This document shows, piece after piece, positions 8,891 to 18,144 of a stretch of DNA of 64,000 bases (positions within the stretch are counted from its first letter, which is position 1; each line of letters opens with the position of its first letter). Origin of the DNA: Mycobacterium sp. (lineage in GTDB: Bacteria; Actinomycetota; Actinomycetes; Mycobacteriales; Mycobacteriaceae); the NCBI GenBank assembly GCA_025966225.1, contig JAOPVI010000086.1:1-64000 (forward strand), in the 5' to 3' direction. The position numbers and the translations under genes are program-made. The notes under the pieces were generated by a model. The model worked only from the letters and a program-made list of their open reading frames with translations, was not told where the DNA came from and made no database searches.

Positions 8891-9221
8891 TCCGGGCAAG
8901 CCAGAACCCGGCCCCGACGCTAGCGTCGACGAAATACAAGCGGACATCGGAGCCACCCGAAACGAGCTCGGTCGGACCGTGGAAGCCCTGTCGGCGAAGC
9001 TCGACGTCAAGCAGCAGGCCAAGCAGAAGGTCGATGACACCAAGGAACTCATCGCCGACAAGGCTCAGTCCGTGCGAGCGAAGGGTTCTCAGGTCGGCTC
9101 GCAGGTCGTCGACGTCGCTACCGACGACAAAGGTTCCGTTCGTCCCGTGGTACCGGCCGCGGCGGTCGCGTTGATCGTTGTCTTCGTGGGCGTCGTCATA
9201 TGGAGGCGCCGCCGCAGATGA
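8877..9221 (+). CDS. DUF3618-domain membrane protein
   Basis: A 114-residue protein with the DUF3618 signature, an N-terminal helix of the form IQADIGATRNELGRTVEALS at about residues 21-40, followed by a Lys/Gln/Ala-rich helical region (LDVKQQAKQKV) resembling LEA-like or apolipoprotein-like amphipathic repeats. One C-terminal transmembrane segment is followed by RRRRR. It overlaps the holin-like gene by 14 nt. The family commonly travels with holin-like and DUF4235 genes. A membrane-stress role is inferred. Confidence 0.8.
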   Translation: MTNSDPGKPEPGPDASVDEIQADIGATRNELGRTVEALSAKLDVKQQAKQKVDDTKELIADKAQSVRAKGSQVGSQVVDVATDDKGSVRPVVPAAAVALIVVFVGVVIWRRRRR

Positions 9222-9257
9222 TCACACCCCGGTCCACAGCACGTTGAGGGAGACGAC

Positions 9258-9551
9258 ATGGCCATGAATGCACCCAGCACGACGGCGAAGATTCTGTACC
9301 GCCCGGTTGGGCTGTTGAGCTCAGTTCTCGGCGGTCTGGTTGCCGGCGCGATATTCAAGCAGGTGTGGCGGCGGGCCGCGTCAGGCGAGAAGTCAGACCC
9401 GCCAACGGCGTTGGAGACCAGCTACTCGTTCAGGGAGATTCTGGTGGCCGCCGCGGTCCAAGGTGCGATTTTCTCGGTTGTGAAGACGGTGATCGACCGC
9501 CAGGGCGCACGACTGTTCGAGAAATGGTCTGGCGAATGGCCAGGAAGCTGA
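9258..9551 (+). CDS. DUF4235 family protein
   Basis: A 97-residue membrane protein with an N-terminal hydrophobic segment (VGLLSSVLGGLVAGAIFKQVW) and a second one (LVAAAVQGAIFSVVKTVID) separated by a short loop, as in DUF4235. It starts 36 nt after the DUF3618 gene behind a good ribosome-binding site (GAGGGAGA) and is probably in the same transcript. No enzymatic motif is visible. Confidence 0.78.
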   Translation: MAMNAPSTTAKILYRPVGLLSSVLGGLVAGAIFKQVWRRAASGEKSDPPTALETSYSFREILVAAAVQGAIFSVVKTVIDRQGARLFEKWSGEWPGS

Positions 9552-10075
9552 CAGCTCACCGCGTTCTTTCGGACATCCGTGTGAGCAGCGATGAGACCCG
9601 CGCCGGCCAACCGGGAAACTCGACGAGCCTTACACCCTCGGCGCGCAGCACGTCCGCGAGCCAGACCGGGTCGCCGGTCCACGGTCCTGACTGGGGCACA
9701 GGGTGCTTCCTTTCGCGGTTGCCGGGTGACCAGAAACGACGCGTGTGCATTGGACGAGCACACATTCGGTTCCGCCGACGTTAGCCGTCAGCCAGCCTCC
9801 TCGGCGAGGGAAATGCGACCCCAAACCACCAGTCTGCGCCGTCATTGGGCGCAAGACTCCTGAGTCGGTGCTCCGGTTGTGATCGAATTCAGGTCCGCCG
9901 CCCTGCTGGGGCGACACCGAGCCATCACCGCCCGTATCCAGTGGGGAGGCTGAGGCTAGGGCGCCCGGGGGCGGACTTGGACAGACCGGTTGGCCCGATT
10001 CCGAACATCGCGAAGGCCCCAGTCGGTAGCATTGCTGCTGCAAACAGCACAGCGAGCCCATCCCCAGAGGCAAGC
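9552..10075. other. Gene-poor interval
   Basis: 524 nt without an intact gene. It holds the amidase fragment near its left end. The remaining open frames on both strands have Arg/Pro/Ser-rich compositions typical of shadow frames. An AGAGG ribosome-binding site at 10066-10070 serves the next gene. Confidence 0.6.
9556..9700 (-). pseudogene. Fragment of an N-acetylmuramoyl-L-alanine amidase
   Basis: About 34 codons on the minus strand read SGPWTGDPVWLADVLRAEG, then a VEFPGW block. This is the opening of mycobacterial and mycobacteriophage peptidoglycan amidases, where it normally continues GHGDF with the zinc-binding histidines. Here the similarity stops after PGWPAR and the frame ends at 9556, just beyond the DUF4235 gene. 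No start codon in good context and no catalytic domain remain. I call it a remnant; identification is from family memory. Confidence 0.4.
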
Positions 10076-10555
10076 ATGACGACGAAACGCAAGATCGTCG
10101 CGGTCTCCTCGATTTGCACTGCCTCCATCACTGTTCTCGGCACCGTTGCTGGTTTCCCTGCGCGCGCAGACGATTTGGGGACTGCGGTGTACGACGGCGT
10201 CAGCCAGCTTCGCCAGACATGCGCGGCGATCGGCGACGACCCGCGTTTGACCGCAGCGGCGCAGCGGCACGCCAACGACATGCTGAAGACTGGCGTGGAC
10301 GGCCATACCGGTTCGGACGGTTCTTCACCGCAAGCCCGTATCGCGGATGCGGGTTACACCCAGACCGGATACACGGGTGAGATCGTCTACTGGGGCACCG
10401 GATCGGCTGCGACTCCGACCGCAGCGCTCGACTTGTGGATGGAAAGTCCTCCTCACCGCGCGATCATCTTGAATTGCGCCTTCACCGCAGGCGGCTTCGC
10501 CATCGCCTGGGACGGCAACAAGATGACCACCGTTGGCGACTTCGCGGGCCCTTGA
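10076..10555 (+). CDS. Secreted CAP-domain (SCP-like) protein
   Basis: A 159-residue protein with an N-terminal signal peptide (MTTKRK, hydrophobic core, cleavage near FPARA-DD). The mature part is a short CAP domain: TAAAQRHANDM, HTGSDGSSPQARIADAGY, GEIVYWG and LDLWMESPPHRAIIL correspond to CAP motifs with the conserved His and Glu. Two cysteines (in LRQTC and ILNC) could form a disulfide. Length matches small mycobacterial secreted CAP proteins, whose molecular role is not established. The gene stands alone on the plus strand, and the next gene is convergent. Confidence 0.82.
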   Translation: MTTKRKIVAVSSICTASITVLGTVAGFPARADDLGTAVYDGVSQLRQTCAAIGDDPRLTAAAQRHANDMLKTGVDGHTGSDGSSPQARIADAGYTQTGYTGEIVYWGTGSAATPTAALDLWMESPPHRAIILNCAFTAGGFAIAWDGNKMTTVGDFAGP

Positions 10556-10838
10556 AACCCAAGCCCGGCCAAGCTGTTTTGGGTCGCGCACATTCCGGCT
10601 CTCAACGGGACTCGCTTGTTGTGCGCTTGCTCCGTCGAGATAGTGATTCGCGAGCCGGTCACCTCACACAGTCGAATATTTGGGACTGCCCCGACTTCAG
10701 TTGACTCGCGGGGGGTGAACGGATCGCCACAAGTTAGCCGGGTCGACTCACGGATACGTCAGAAATGGGCGGGGCTCCACGCCCGGAAACCCACACCACC
10801 TCTGTCGATTGGGCGATGTGGTGAGAAACCAAGATCAG

Positions 10839-11564
10839 TCACCCGTCGCGGTGTTCGGTTGCCCGAATGGGTTCGGCACCGAACACGGCCGCACGCACCG
10901 AGCTCTCCACGGAACTGTCGGAGACGAACAACATCTCGTCGCCTGCCTCGAGCACGTCCTGCGGGGTGGGAAGGATGACTTCGCCTGCCCGAAGCAACGT
11001 CACCAGGGCCGTATTCTTGGGCAAGTCCAAGGCTCCCACGGGCTGGCCGACCAGTGGATTGTCCTCGGGCAGAGTCAATTTCGCCAGATCTGCCTTGCCA
11101 CGTCCCAGCCCCATCAGACGGATCAGGTGGCCGATGTCGATGGCGCCCTCCACGCCGGCGACCATCGCGTCGGGCGTCGAGACCGCCACGTCGATCCCCC
11201 ACGCCTGCGTGAACAGCCATGCGTTTCGGACCTCGTTGATCCGCGCCACCACCCGCGGTACCCCGAACTCGGACTTGGCCAGCAGGCCGACCACGAGATT
11301 GGCCTTGTCGTCTCCGGTAGCGGCGATCAGCACGTCACACGTCTCTACGCCCGCTTCCTCCATCGTGCTCATCTCGCACGCGTCGGCGAACAGCCAGTCC
11401 GCCTCGGGCACCGTGTGCGGTTCGAACTTGCGGTATTCGCGTTCGATCAGCAGGACCTTGTGGCCGTAGCCGAGCAACTCGCGCGCGACGGAACGGCCGA
11501 CATTGCCTGCGCCGGCGATTCCGATGCGTGTCTTGCGCTCCGTCACACAGCCATCCTTGCCCAT
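10839..11564 (-). CDS. TrkA/RCK potassium-channel regulatory protein
   Basis: A protein of about 241 residues with an N-terminal Rossmann RCK_N domain (GIAGAGNVGRSVARELL, then the acidic LLIERE) and a C-terminal RCK_C domain (NPLVGQPVGALDLP ... GDEMLFVSD). Such proteins bind NAD(H) or nucleotides and gate K+ transporters. Mycobacteria usually carry a ceoB/ceoC pair together; here only one gene is present. It is divergent from a CPA antiporter, with 44 nt between starts. GTG at 11546 is an alternative start. With kdp nearby, a role in K+ homeostasis is likely. Confidence 0.82.
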   Translation of the reverse strand: MGKDGCVTERKTRIGIAGAGNVGRSVARELLGYGHKVLLIEREYRKFEPHTVPEADWLFADACEMSTMEEAGVETCDVLIAATGDDKANLVVGLLAKSEFGVPRVVARINEVRNAWLFTQAWGIDVAVSTPDAMVAGVEGAIDIGHLIRLMGLGRGKADLAKLTLPEDNPLVGQPVGALDLPKNTALVTLLRAGEVILPTPQDVLEAGDEMLFVSDSSVESSVRAAVFGAEPIRATEHRDG

Positions 11565-11608
11565 CCGGGCCGGTCCGGACGATCGCCCGACCTGAAATAC
11601 TGACGGCA

Positions 11609-13105
11609 ATGACCTTGGAGCAGCTGTATCTGGCCTTGCTGATCGGCGGCTTCGTGCTGCTTGCCAGCATCGTCGGCACCCGGGTGGCAACCGGGGTCGG
11701 GTTCCCCAGCCTGCTCCTGTTCCTCTTGGTCGGGGTCGTGCTCGGCGAGGACGGTCTGGGGCTGCAATTCGACGACGTCGAACTGGCCCGCAACATCGGC
11801 ACGGCAGCGCTGGCCGTGATCCTCGTCGAAGGCGGCTTGACCACGCGGTTCGCCGACGTCCGGAAGGTGCTGGCACCCGCGGGCGCCATGGCCACCATCG
11901 GCGTCGTGGTCAGCATGGGGATCACCGCCACGGGCGCACACCTACTACTCGGCATCGACTGGCAGCTAGCCCTGCTCCTCGGAGCGATCGTGTCGTCCAC
12001 CGACGCCGCCGCGGTGTTCTCGGTGCTGCGGGTGCTGCCGCTGCCACGCCGCGTCGCCGGCCTGCTCGAGGCGGAGTCCGGGTTCAACGACGCGCCCGCC
12101 GTCATCCTTGTGCTGATGTTCAGCACGATGCCGTTCGTGCTCGAGCCCGAAAGCGCCGTCGCCGACCTGGTGTACGAGTTGCTCGCCGGCTCGGCGATCG
12201 GACTGGCATTCGGATTTCTCGGCGCCATGGCCTTGCGCCGGATCGCACTTCCCGCGTCCGGGCTCTACCCGATCGCGACGTTCGGGCTCGGCATGGTGGC
12301 GTTTGCGGCGGCAGGCACCGTCCACGCCAGCGGGTTCATCGCCGCATACCTGGCCGCGGTGGTGCTCGCGAACTCCGGACTGCCACACCGGTCGGCCACC
12401 CGGTCGTTCGCCGAAGGACTCGGCTGGCTGGCACAAATTGGTCTGTTCGTGCTCCTGGGACTGCTAGTGGATCCCAGCGAGTTGGCCAGGGACCTGGTGC
12501 CCGCAATCGTCATCGGGCTGGTACTGCTGCTGGTCGCCCGACCGATCTCGGTGGTGGTCTCGTTGGCTGGATTCAACGTGCCGCTGCGCGAGCAGTTGTT
12601 CCTGTCGTGGGCGGGCCTGCGCGGCGCCGTGCCCATCGTGTTGGCGACCTTCCCGATCGTCGTGGGGGTCCCGGACAGCCATCGGCTGCTCAACATCGTG
12701 TTCGTCCTGGTGGTGGTCTTCACGTTGATTCAGGGCCCCAGCTTGCGGCCAATAGCGCAGGCCCTCAATCTGATCCCGCGCGACTCGCTTCACGAGATCC
12801 AGGTGGAGTCGGCGCCCCTAGACGTGCTCGACGCGGAACTGCTGACGATGACAGTGCAGCCGACGTCCCGGTTGCACAACGTGACGGTGATCGAACTCCG
12901 CCTGCCCGACCCGAGCGTGATCACGTTGATCATCCGGGACGGCCACACCTTCGTGCCCCTGCCCGACACCCGGATCGAGGCCGACGACCAACTGCTGATC
13001 GTCACCACGTCGAAGACCCGCGCGGCGGCCGAACGCAGACTTCGCGCCGTCAGTCGACGCGGCAAGCTCGCGTACTGGTTCGACGAATACGGCGAGGCCG
13101 ACTAG
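11609..13105 (+). CDS. CPA-type K+(Na+)/H+ antiporter with C-terminal RCK_C domain
   Basis: A 498-residue protein. About twelve hydrophobic segments span residues 5-400 and form a Na_H_Exchanger domain; the ion-binding-site region includes ESGFNDAPA at about residues 158-166. The cytoplasmic C-terminus (about 410-498) resembles a TrkA-C/RCK_C ligand-binding domain (SRLHNVTVIELRLPDPSVI ... ADDQLLIVT). This architecture is that of NhaP2/CvrA-like K+/H+ antiporters. It is divergent from the TrkA/RCK gene. The ATG at 11609 is preceded by a weak ribosome-binding site. Confidence 0.85.
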   Translation: MTLEQLYLALLIGGFVLLASIVGTRVATGVGFPSLLLFLLVGVVLGEDGLGLQFDDVELARNIGTAALAVILVEGGLTTRFADVRKVLAPAGAMATIGVVVSMGITATGAHLLLGIDWQLALLLGAIVSSTDAAAVFSVLRVLPLPRRVAGLLEAESGFNDAPAVILVLMFSTMPFVLEPESAVADLVYELLAGSAIGLAFGFLGAMALRRIALPASGLYPIATFGLGMVAFAAAGTVHASGFIAAYLAAVVLANSGLPHRSATRSFAEGLGWLAQIGLFVLLGLLVDPSELARDLVPAIVIGLVLLLVARPISVVVSLAGFNVPLREQLFLSWAGLRGAVPIVLATFPIVVGVPDSHRLLNIVFVLVVVFTLIQGPSLRPIAQALNLIPRDSLHEIQVESAPLDVLDAELLTMTVQPTSRLHNVTVIELRLPDPSVITLIIRDGHTFVPLPDTRIEADDQLLIVTTSKTRAAAERRLRAVSRRGKLAYWFDEYGEAD

Positions 13106-13107
13106 TG

Positions 13108-13800
13108 CTACTGGGGCGTGAACGCGAGGCTTGGGCGCGGAAAATGGTAGCGCGCGCAGCTGTCTTCAACCGCCATTTGGATCACCGCCGCCACGACCCG
13201 AGGCGAATTCCACACCGGCCCAGCCAGACTCAACCGACTCAGGACGCGCCCACGACGCACATGGAGCTGAGCCATCTGCGCAGTCATCGCAGCGACCGCA
13301 CCGGCGTATTGGTGGGCCCCAGTCGACCGTGCGTTCAATTGGCTGTGTAGTCCGACGAGTTCGAGCCGGTCTGACTGGCATATCGCGGCGATCGCATCGG
13401 CGGAATTTTCGGTGTTCACGTCCACCAGCACCTGTTGCCGCCTGCGGGTACAGCGCTCGAGGATGGGGACCTGCTCGCACGCGTCGACCACGAACTGACG
13501 GACGCCGGCGTTGACCCCGCAGCGGATCGGGCCCCATTGCGCGCGGTCACCGAAAACGACCAGCCGCGACGGCGCGACACCCGACGAAATCGCCAGCGCC
13601 AGTTCATCGCTCGAGTGCGCGACGACGGCCAGGCCGTGCAGCTCGACCCATCGCGCAGTGGCTGCGGTCTGCAACCGCTCGGCGGGGAAGACGATGCCGA
13701 TTCCGGGCATCAAGGCTCGGTACCGCGCGAACAGGTGCGGCGTGTCCGATTCGTTGATCGTCGCTGTCCGGGCGGGCCGGACGAGGCCGGAGAGTGTCAC
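13108..13800 (-). CDS. LysA-like alanine-racemase-barrel protein lacking the PLP lysine
   Basis: A 230-residue protein collinear with the N-terminal barrel of fold-type III PLP decarboxylases. It can be aligned by eye with the LysA-like protein at 40569: IVFPAERLQTAATARWV against IVYAGKALLTTEVARWV. This puts E41 at the position of the PLP-binding Lys82. LVVFGD replaces IVVHGN, LVGLHSQLNA replaces LVGLHFHLGS, and LSLAGPVW replaces LNIGGGHG, the phosphate-binding glycine loop. The C-terminal domain is absent. PLP catalysis is therefore unlikely; a binding or regulatory role is possible. It ends 2 nt after the antiporter stop (convergent). The start is uncertain. Confidence 0.7.
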   Translation of the reverse strand: MTLSGLVRPARTATINESDTPHLFARYRALMPGIGIVFPAERLQTAATARWVELHGLAVVAHSSDELALAISSGVAPSRLVVFGDRAQWGPIRCGVNAGVRQFVVDACEQVPILERCTRRRQQVLVDVNTENSADAIAAICQSDRLELVGLHSQLNARSTGAHQYAGAVAAMTAQMAQLHVRRGRVLSRLSLAGPVWNSPRVVAAVIQMAVEDSCARYHFPRPSLAFTPQ

Positions 13801-14148
13801 ACGTCAACGGTGACCCCGATCCGAGGGTCGCGACCGTTTCCTAGCGCTCTGTTGACGGCGTCGGGCACAACCATGACGACTTCTTGACGATGGCCAAACG
13901 AGTCGCGCGAAGCACCCGAGCACGCGCCCACCCGGGTGCCGGCGGCCGTCGGCGCGGGGCCCGCGTAAACGCCGCGGATGAGGCTCTCACCACGCGTTTT
14001 CTGCCGTGTATCACCCCGTCTGCAAGGACCGCGTAAATGAACTCCGTGCGGGCGTCAAGAAATTGTCAAGACCGACGTAATCCGTAAATATCGCGCGTTT
14101 ACTTCTGTGTCGGCCCGCCTGCGCGGGCGTGACTGGAATGGAGACCTG
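13801..14148. other. Intergenic control region upstream of kdp
   Basis: 348 nt between the LysA-like gene and the first kdp peptide, divergently flanked. The right half is AT-rich for this genome and holds a candidate promoter, a direct repeat and an inverted repeat, listed separately. The left half shows nothing recognisable. GTAAA(C/T) recurs near 13967, 14034 and 14084. Confidence 0.5.
14054..14102 (+). promoter_or_regulatory. Candidate kdp promoter with KdpE-type direct repeat
   Basis: GTCAAGA at 14054-14060 is repeated at 14065-14071 with an 11-bp period, the spacing expected for tandem OmpR/KdpE-family half-sites. The second copy overlaps a -35-like TTGTCA (14063-14068). A -10-like TAAATA follows at 14085-14090 after 16 nt. 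An inverted repeat GTAAA...TTTAC spans 14084-14102. It lies 47 nt before the first start codon. Binding by KdpE is inference. Confidence 0.4.
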
Positions 14149-14232
14149 ATGTCCGTAGTGGTGTACATCGTGCTGACGCTGGCGATATTCGCCCTGCTCG
14201 GCCTGGTGCAGAAGTTGGTCGAGGGCCTGTGA
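14149..14232 (+). CDS. 27-residue hydrophobic peptide leading the kdp operon
   Basis: A very short gene with a good GGAG ribosome-binding site at 14140-14143, five nt before its ATG. The product is a single transmembrane helix ([19 protein letters not shown]) with a charged end (QKLVEGL). Its TGA overlaps the GTG of kdpF (GTGA at 14229-14232), so translation of kdpF is probably coupled to it. It is not KdpF itself, which follows and has the family ending FPERF. I know of no function for it; a Kdp assembly or stabilising subunit, or simply a coupling leader, is possible. Confidence 0.6.
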   Translation: MSVVVYIVLTLAIFALLGLVQKLVEGL

Positions 14233-14318
14233 ACATCGACAACGCAGTCGGCCTGGTGCTGGCGATCGGCCTGTCACTATTTCTCGTTGCCGCGCTGATC
14301 TTCCCGGAGCGGTTCTAA
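14229..14318 (+). CDS. kdpF: Potassium-transporting ATPase subunit KdpF
   Basis: A 29-residue single-helix peptide ending in LIFPERF, the hallmark of KdpF, which stabilises the KdpFABC complex in the membrane. It starts at a GTG overlapping the preceding peptide and its TAA shares a base with the kdpA ATG (TAATG at 14316-14320). Length matches other mycobacterial KdpF (about 30 residues). Confidence 0.88.
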   Translation: MNIDNAVGLVLAIGLSLFLVAALIFPERF

Positions 14319-15988
14319 TGGGTACCACCGCTGCGGGGTTCGGCTTCCTCGCCCTGCTCATAGTGGCGCTCGCCGCGGTGCACGTGCCGCTCGGTGACTA
14401 CATGTATCGGGTGTACGACTCCGACAAGGATTCCCGTGTCGAGCGGGTGATCTACCGACTGATCGGCGCCGACCCCAAGGCCGAACAGACGTGGATCTCC
14501 TATGCGCGCAGCGTGCTCGCATTCTCGGCCATCAGCGTCCTGTTCCTGTTCGTCTTCCAACTCGTGCAAGGCAAACTACCGCTGCATCTGCACGACCCCG
14601 CCACGGCGATGACGCCCGCGCTGGCCTGGAACACTGCGATCAGCTTCGTCACGAACACCAACTGGCAGGCCTACTCTGGCGAATCCACCCAGGGTCACCT
14701 CGTCCAGATGGCCGGCCTGTCGGTCCAGAACTTCGTCTCGGCAGCCGTCGGCATGGCCGTCGCCGTGGCCCTCGTCCGGGGGTTCGCGCGCCGTCGCACC
14801 AACGAGCTGGGCAACTTCTGGGTCGACCTGGTACGCGGCACCATTCGCATCCTGCTGCCATTTGCGTTGGTCGCTGCCGTCATCCTCCTCGTCGGCGGCG
14901 CGATCCAGAACTTCCACCTGCACGACCAGGTCGTCAACACACTCGCCGGTGGCCGGCAGACCATCACCGGTGGTCCGGTCGCCAGCCAGGAGTCCATCAA
15001 GGAACTTGGTACCAACGGCGGAGGCTTCTACAACGCCAACTCGGCGCACCCGTTCGAGAACCCCACCGCGTGGACGAACTGGATCGAGATCTTCCTGCTA
15101 CTGGTCATCTCGTTCTCGCTGCCGCGCACGTTCGGTCGCATGGTCGACAGCAAGAAGCAGGGCTACGCGATCGTCGCCGTCATGGGCACGATCGCTCTGA
15201 TCAGCGTCACGCTGATGAGCGTCTTCCAACTGCAGGCGCACGGCACCAACCCGACGGCGATCGGCGCGGCCACCGAGGGCGTGGAACAGCGGTTCGGCGT
15301 GTTCAACTCGGCGGTGTTCGCCGACGCGACGACGCTCACCTCGACGGGAGCCGTCAACTCGTTCCACGACTCCTACACCAGCCTCGGCGGCTTGATGACG
15401 TTGTTCAACATGCAGCTCGGTGAGGTCGCGCCCGGTGGAACGGGTTCCGGGTTGTACGGCATGCTGATCCTCGCGGTCATCACCGTGTTCGTCGCCGGGC
15501 TCATGGTCGGCCGGACACCGGAGTACCTGGGCAAGAAGATCACGCCACGCGAAATCAAGCTGGCCGCAACCTATTTCCTCATCACCCCGCTGCTTGCACT
15601 CGTCGGGACGGCGACCGCCATGGCACTGCCCGGTCAACGGGCCGGCATGCTCAACAGCGGACCGCACGGCTTGTCCGAGGTCCTATACGCATTCACCTCG
15701 GCGGCGAACAACAACGGCTCGGCCTTCGCCGGTATCAGCGTCAACACCGTTTGGTACAACACGGCACTCGGGCTGGTAATGGTGCTCGGGCGCTTCCTGC
15801 CGATGATGTTCGTGCTCGCGCTGGCCGGCTCTCTGGCCCGCCAGGGCACGACGCCGGAGTCCATCGGCACGTTGCCCACGCACCGGCCACAGTTCATCGG
15901 CATGGTCGTCGGCGTCACCGTGATCCTCGTCGCACTCACCTTCCTGCCCGCCCTCGCACTCGGGCCCCTAGCTGAAGGAATTCACTGA
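14318..15988 (+). CDS. kdpA: Potassium-transporting ATPase subunit KdpA
   Basis: A 556-residue polytopic membrane protein, the K+-selective channel-like subunit of the high-affinity KdpFABC pump, related to the SKT/Trk superfamily. Selectivity-filter-type glycine loops are visible, including [31 protein letters not shown] (about residues 228-248) and [14 protein letters not shown] near 459-472. Length equals the usual 550-560. It is translationally coupled to kdpF, and kdpB starts 2 nt after its stop. Confidence 0.96.
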   Translation: MGTTAAGFGFLALLIVALAAVHVPLGDYMYRVYDSDKDSRVERVIYRLIGADPKAEQTWISYARSVLAFSAISVLFLFVFQLVQGKLPLHLHDPATAMTPALAWNTAISFVTNTNWQAYSGESTQGHLVQMAGLSVQNFVSAAVGMAVAVALVRGFARRRTNELGNFWVDLVRGTIRILLPFALVAAVILLVGGAIQNFHLHDQVVNTLAGGRQTITGGPVASQESIKELGTNGGGFYNANSAHPFENPTAWTNWIEIFLLLVISFSLPRTFGRMVDSKKQGYAIVAVMGTIALISVTLMSVFQLQAHGTNPTAIGAATEGVEQRFGVFNSAVFADATTLTSTGAVNSFHDSYTSLGGLMTLFNMQLGEVAPGGTGSGLYGMLILAVITVFVAGLMVGRTPEYLGKKITPREIKLAATYFLITPLLALVGTATAMALPGQRAGMLNSGPHGLSEVLYAFTSAANNNGSAFAGISVNTVWYNTALGLVMVLGRFLPMMFVLALAGSLARQGTTPESIGTLPTHRPQFIGMVVGVTVILVALTFLPALALGPLAEGIH

Positions 15989-15989
15989 A

Positions 15990-18143
15990 ATGTCCGCTCC
16001 AACAATTGATTCGACTGCTCTCCAGCAGCCCGCGACGCACCAACCGAAGAGCGCCGTCAAAAGCGGACTGCTCGACCCGAAGATGCTGCTGAAGTCGATC
16101 CCCGACGCGCTGCGCAAGCTGGATCCCCGCACGCTGTGGCGCAATCCCGTGATGTTCATCGTCGAGGTCGGCGCCGTGTGGAGCACGGTACTGGCCGTGC
16201 GGGATTCGACCTGGTTCTCCTGGTCCGTCGTGTTCTGGCTCTGGTTGACGGTGGTGTTCGCGAACCTCGCCGAGGCGGTCGCGGAAGGCCGCGGCAAGGC
16301 CCAGGCCGAAACCCTGCGCCGGGCGAAGTCCGACGCGGTGGCTCGTCGCCTCGTCGGATGGACTCCCGGAGGCACCGGATCCGAGGAGGAAATCGCCGCG
16401 CCGCTCCTACAGCAGGGCGACATCGTCGTCGTCGAAGCCGGACAGGCCATTCCGGGCGACGGTGACGTCGTGGAAGGCATTGCCTCGGTGGACGAGTCGG
16501 CGATCACCGGCGAATCGGCCCCGGTGATCCGCGAATCCGGTGGCGACCGCTCGGCCGTCACCGGCGGCACCACGGTGTTGTCCGACCGCATCGTGGTGAA
16601 GATCACCCAGAAGCCGGGCGAGAGCTTCATCGATCGGATGATCGCACTCGTCGAGGGCGCGAACCGGCAGAAGACGCCGAACGAGATCGCACTGAACATC
16701 CTGCTGGCCGCCCTGACGATCATCTTCGTGTTCGCGGTGGCGACCTTGCAGCCGTTGGCCATCTTCTCCAAGGCGAACAACCCTGGCGTGCCCGACTCGC
16801 AAGCGCTCGACGGTTACGGGGTCACCGGAATCGTGATGGTGGCCCTCCTCGTCTGTCTCATCCCGACGACCATCGGCGCGCTGCTGTCGGCCATCGGAAT
16901 CGCAGGCATGGACCGGCTGGTGCAGCGCAACGTGCTCGCCATGTCCGGGCGCGCCGTCGAGGCTGCAGGTGACGTGAACACCCTGCTGTTGGACAAGACG
17001 GGCACGATCACGCTCGGCAACCGCCAAGCGTCGGAGTTCGTCCCGCTGGCTGACATCACGCCGGAGCAACTGGCTGACGCCGCGCAACTTTCCAGCCTTG
17101 CCGACGAAACGCCGGAAGGCCGTTCCATCGTGGTCTTCGCCAAGCAGGAGTTCGGACTGCGGGCGCGTACGCCGGGTGAGCTCACGGGCGCGAATTGGGT
17201 CGAATTCACCGCCACCACGCGGATGTCCGGCGTCGACCTCGAGAACGGGCATCAGCTGCGCAAGGGCGCGACGGCGTCGGTCGCCGAATGGGTGCGCAGC
17301 CAAGGTGGCACGGTCCCCGAGGATCTCGGCGCCAAGGTCGACGCCATCTCGGGTTCCGGCGGCACCCCGCTAGCGGTGGGCCAGGTCGTGGACGGCAAGG
17401 CCTCAGTCCTGGGCGTCATCCACCTCAAGGACGTCGTCAAGCAGGGCATGCGCGAGCGCTTCGACGAGATGCGCAAGATGGGCATCCGCACGGTGATGAT
17501 CACCGGCGACAACCCGTTGACCGCCAAGGCAATCGCCGAGGAAGCCGGGGTCGACGACTTCCTCGCCGAGGCCACGCCGGAAGACAAACTGGCGCTGATC
17601 AAGAGCGAGCAGGAAGGCGGCAAGCTGGTCGCGATGACCGGTGACGGCACCAACGACGCGCCCGCGTTGGCCCAGGCCGACGTCGGCGTCGCGATGAACT
17701 CGGGCACGTCGGCCGCCAAGGAGGCCGGCAACATGGTCGACCTCGACTCCGACCCGACGAAGCTCATCGAGATCGTCGAGATCGGTAAGCAGCTGCTCAT
17801 CACCCGCGGAGCCCTGACCACGTTCTCGATCGCCAACGACATCGCCAAGTACTTCGCGATCATCCCGGCGATGTTCGTCGCGTTGTTCCCGGGTCTGGAC
17901 CTGCTGAACGTCATGCGTCTGCACAGCCCGGAGTCGGCCATTCTGTCGGCGGTGATCTTCAACGCGGTGGTCATCATCGCGCTGATCCCGCTGTCGCTGC
18001 GCGGGGTGCGGTACACCCCGAGCAGTGCGTCAAAGCTGTTGAGCCGCAACCTCTACATCTACGGCATCGGGGGCATCGTCGCCCCGTTCATCGGAATCAA
18101 ACTCATCGATCTCGTCGTTCAACTACTTCCTGGGATGTCCTAA
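15990..18143 (+). CDS. kdpB: Potassium-transporting ATPase ATP-binding subunit KdpB
   Basis: A 717-residue P-type ATPase that energises K+ uptake through KdpA. The phosphorylated aspartate is D335 in [10 protein letters not shown]. The TGES actuator motif ([10 protein letters not shown]), [10 protein letters not shown] and [13 protein letters not shown] hinge motifs are intact, and the family-specific [17 protein letters not shown] segment is near the C-terminus. Length is slightly above E. coli KdpB because of a longer N-terminus. kdpC starts 2 nt after the stop. Confidence 0.97.
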   Translation: MSAPTIDSTALQQPATHQPKSAVKSGLLDPKMLLKSIPDALRKLDPRTLWRNPVMFIVEVGAVWSTVLAVRDSTWFSWSVVFWLWLTVVFANLAEAVAEGRGKAQAETLRRAKSDAVARRLVGWTPGGTGSEEEIAAPLLQQGDIVVVEAGQAIPGDGDVVEGIASVDESAITGESAPVIRESGGDRSAVTGGTTVLSDRIVVKITQKPGESFIDRMIALVEGANRQKTPNEIALNILLAALTIIFVFAVATLQPLAIFSKANNPGVPDSQALDGYGVTGIVMVALLVCLIPTTIGALLSAIGIAGMDRLVQRNVLAMSGRAVEAAGDVNTLLLDKTGTITLGNRQASEFVPLADITPEQLADAAQLSSLADETPEGRSIVVFAKQEFGLRARTPGELTGANWVEFTATTRMSGVDLENGHQLRKGATASVAEWVRSQGGTVPEDLGAKVDAISGSGGTPLAVGQVVDGKASVLGVIHLKDVVKQGMRERFDEMRKMGIRTVMITGDNPLTAKAIAEEAGVDDFLAEATPEDKLALIKSEQEGGKLVAMTGDGTNDAPALAQADVGVAMNSGTSAAKEAGNMVDLDSDPTKLIEIVEIGKQLLITRGALTTFSIANDIAKYFAIIPAMFVALFPGLDLLNVMRLHSPESAILSAVIFNAVVIIALIPLSLRGVRYTPSSASKLLSRNLYIYGIGGIVAPFIGIKLIDLVVQLLPGMS

Positions 18144-18144
18144 G

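Noticed and set aside
8480..9551. Prophage lysis cassette
   Set aside because: The holin-like gene belongs to a conserved chromosomal family, the amidase is only a fragment on the other strand, and no other phage genes are present.
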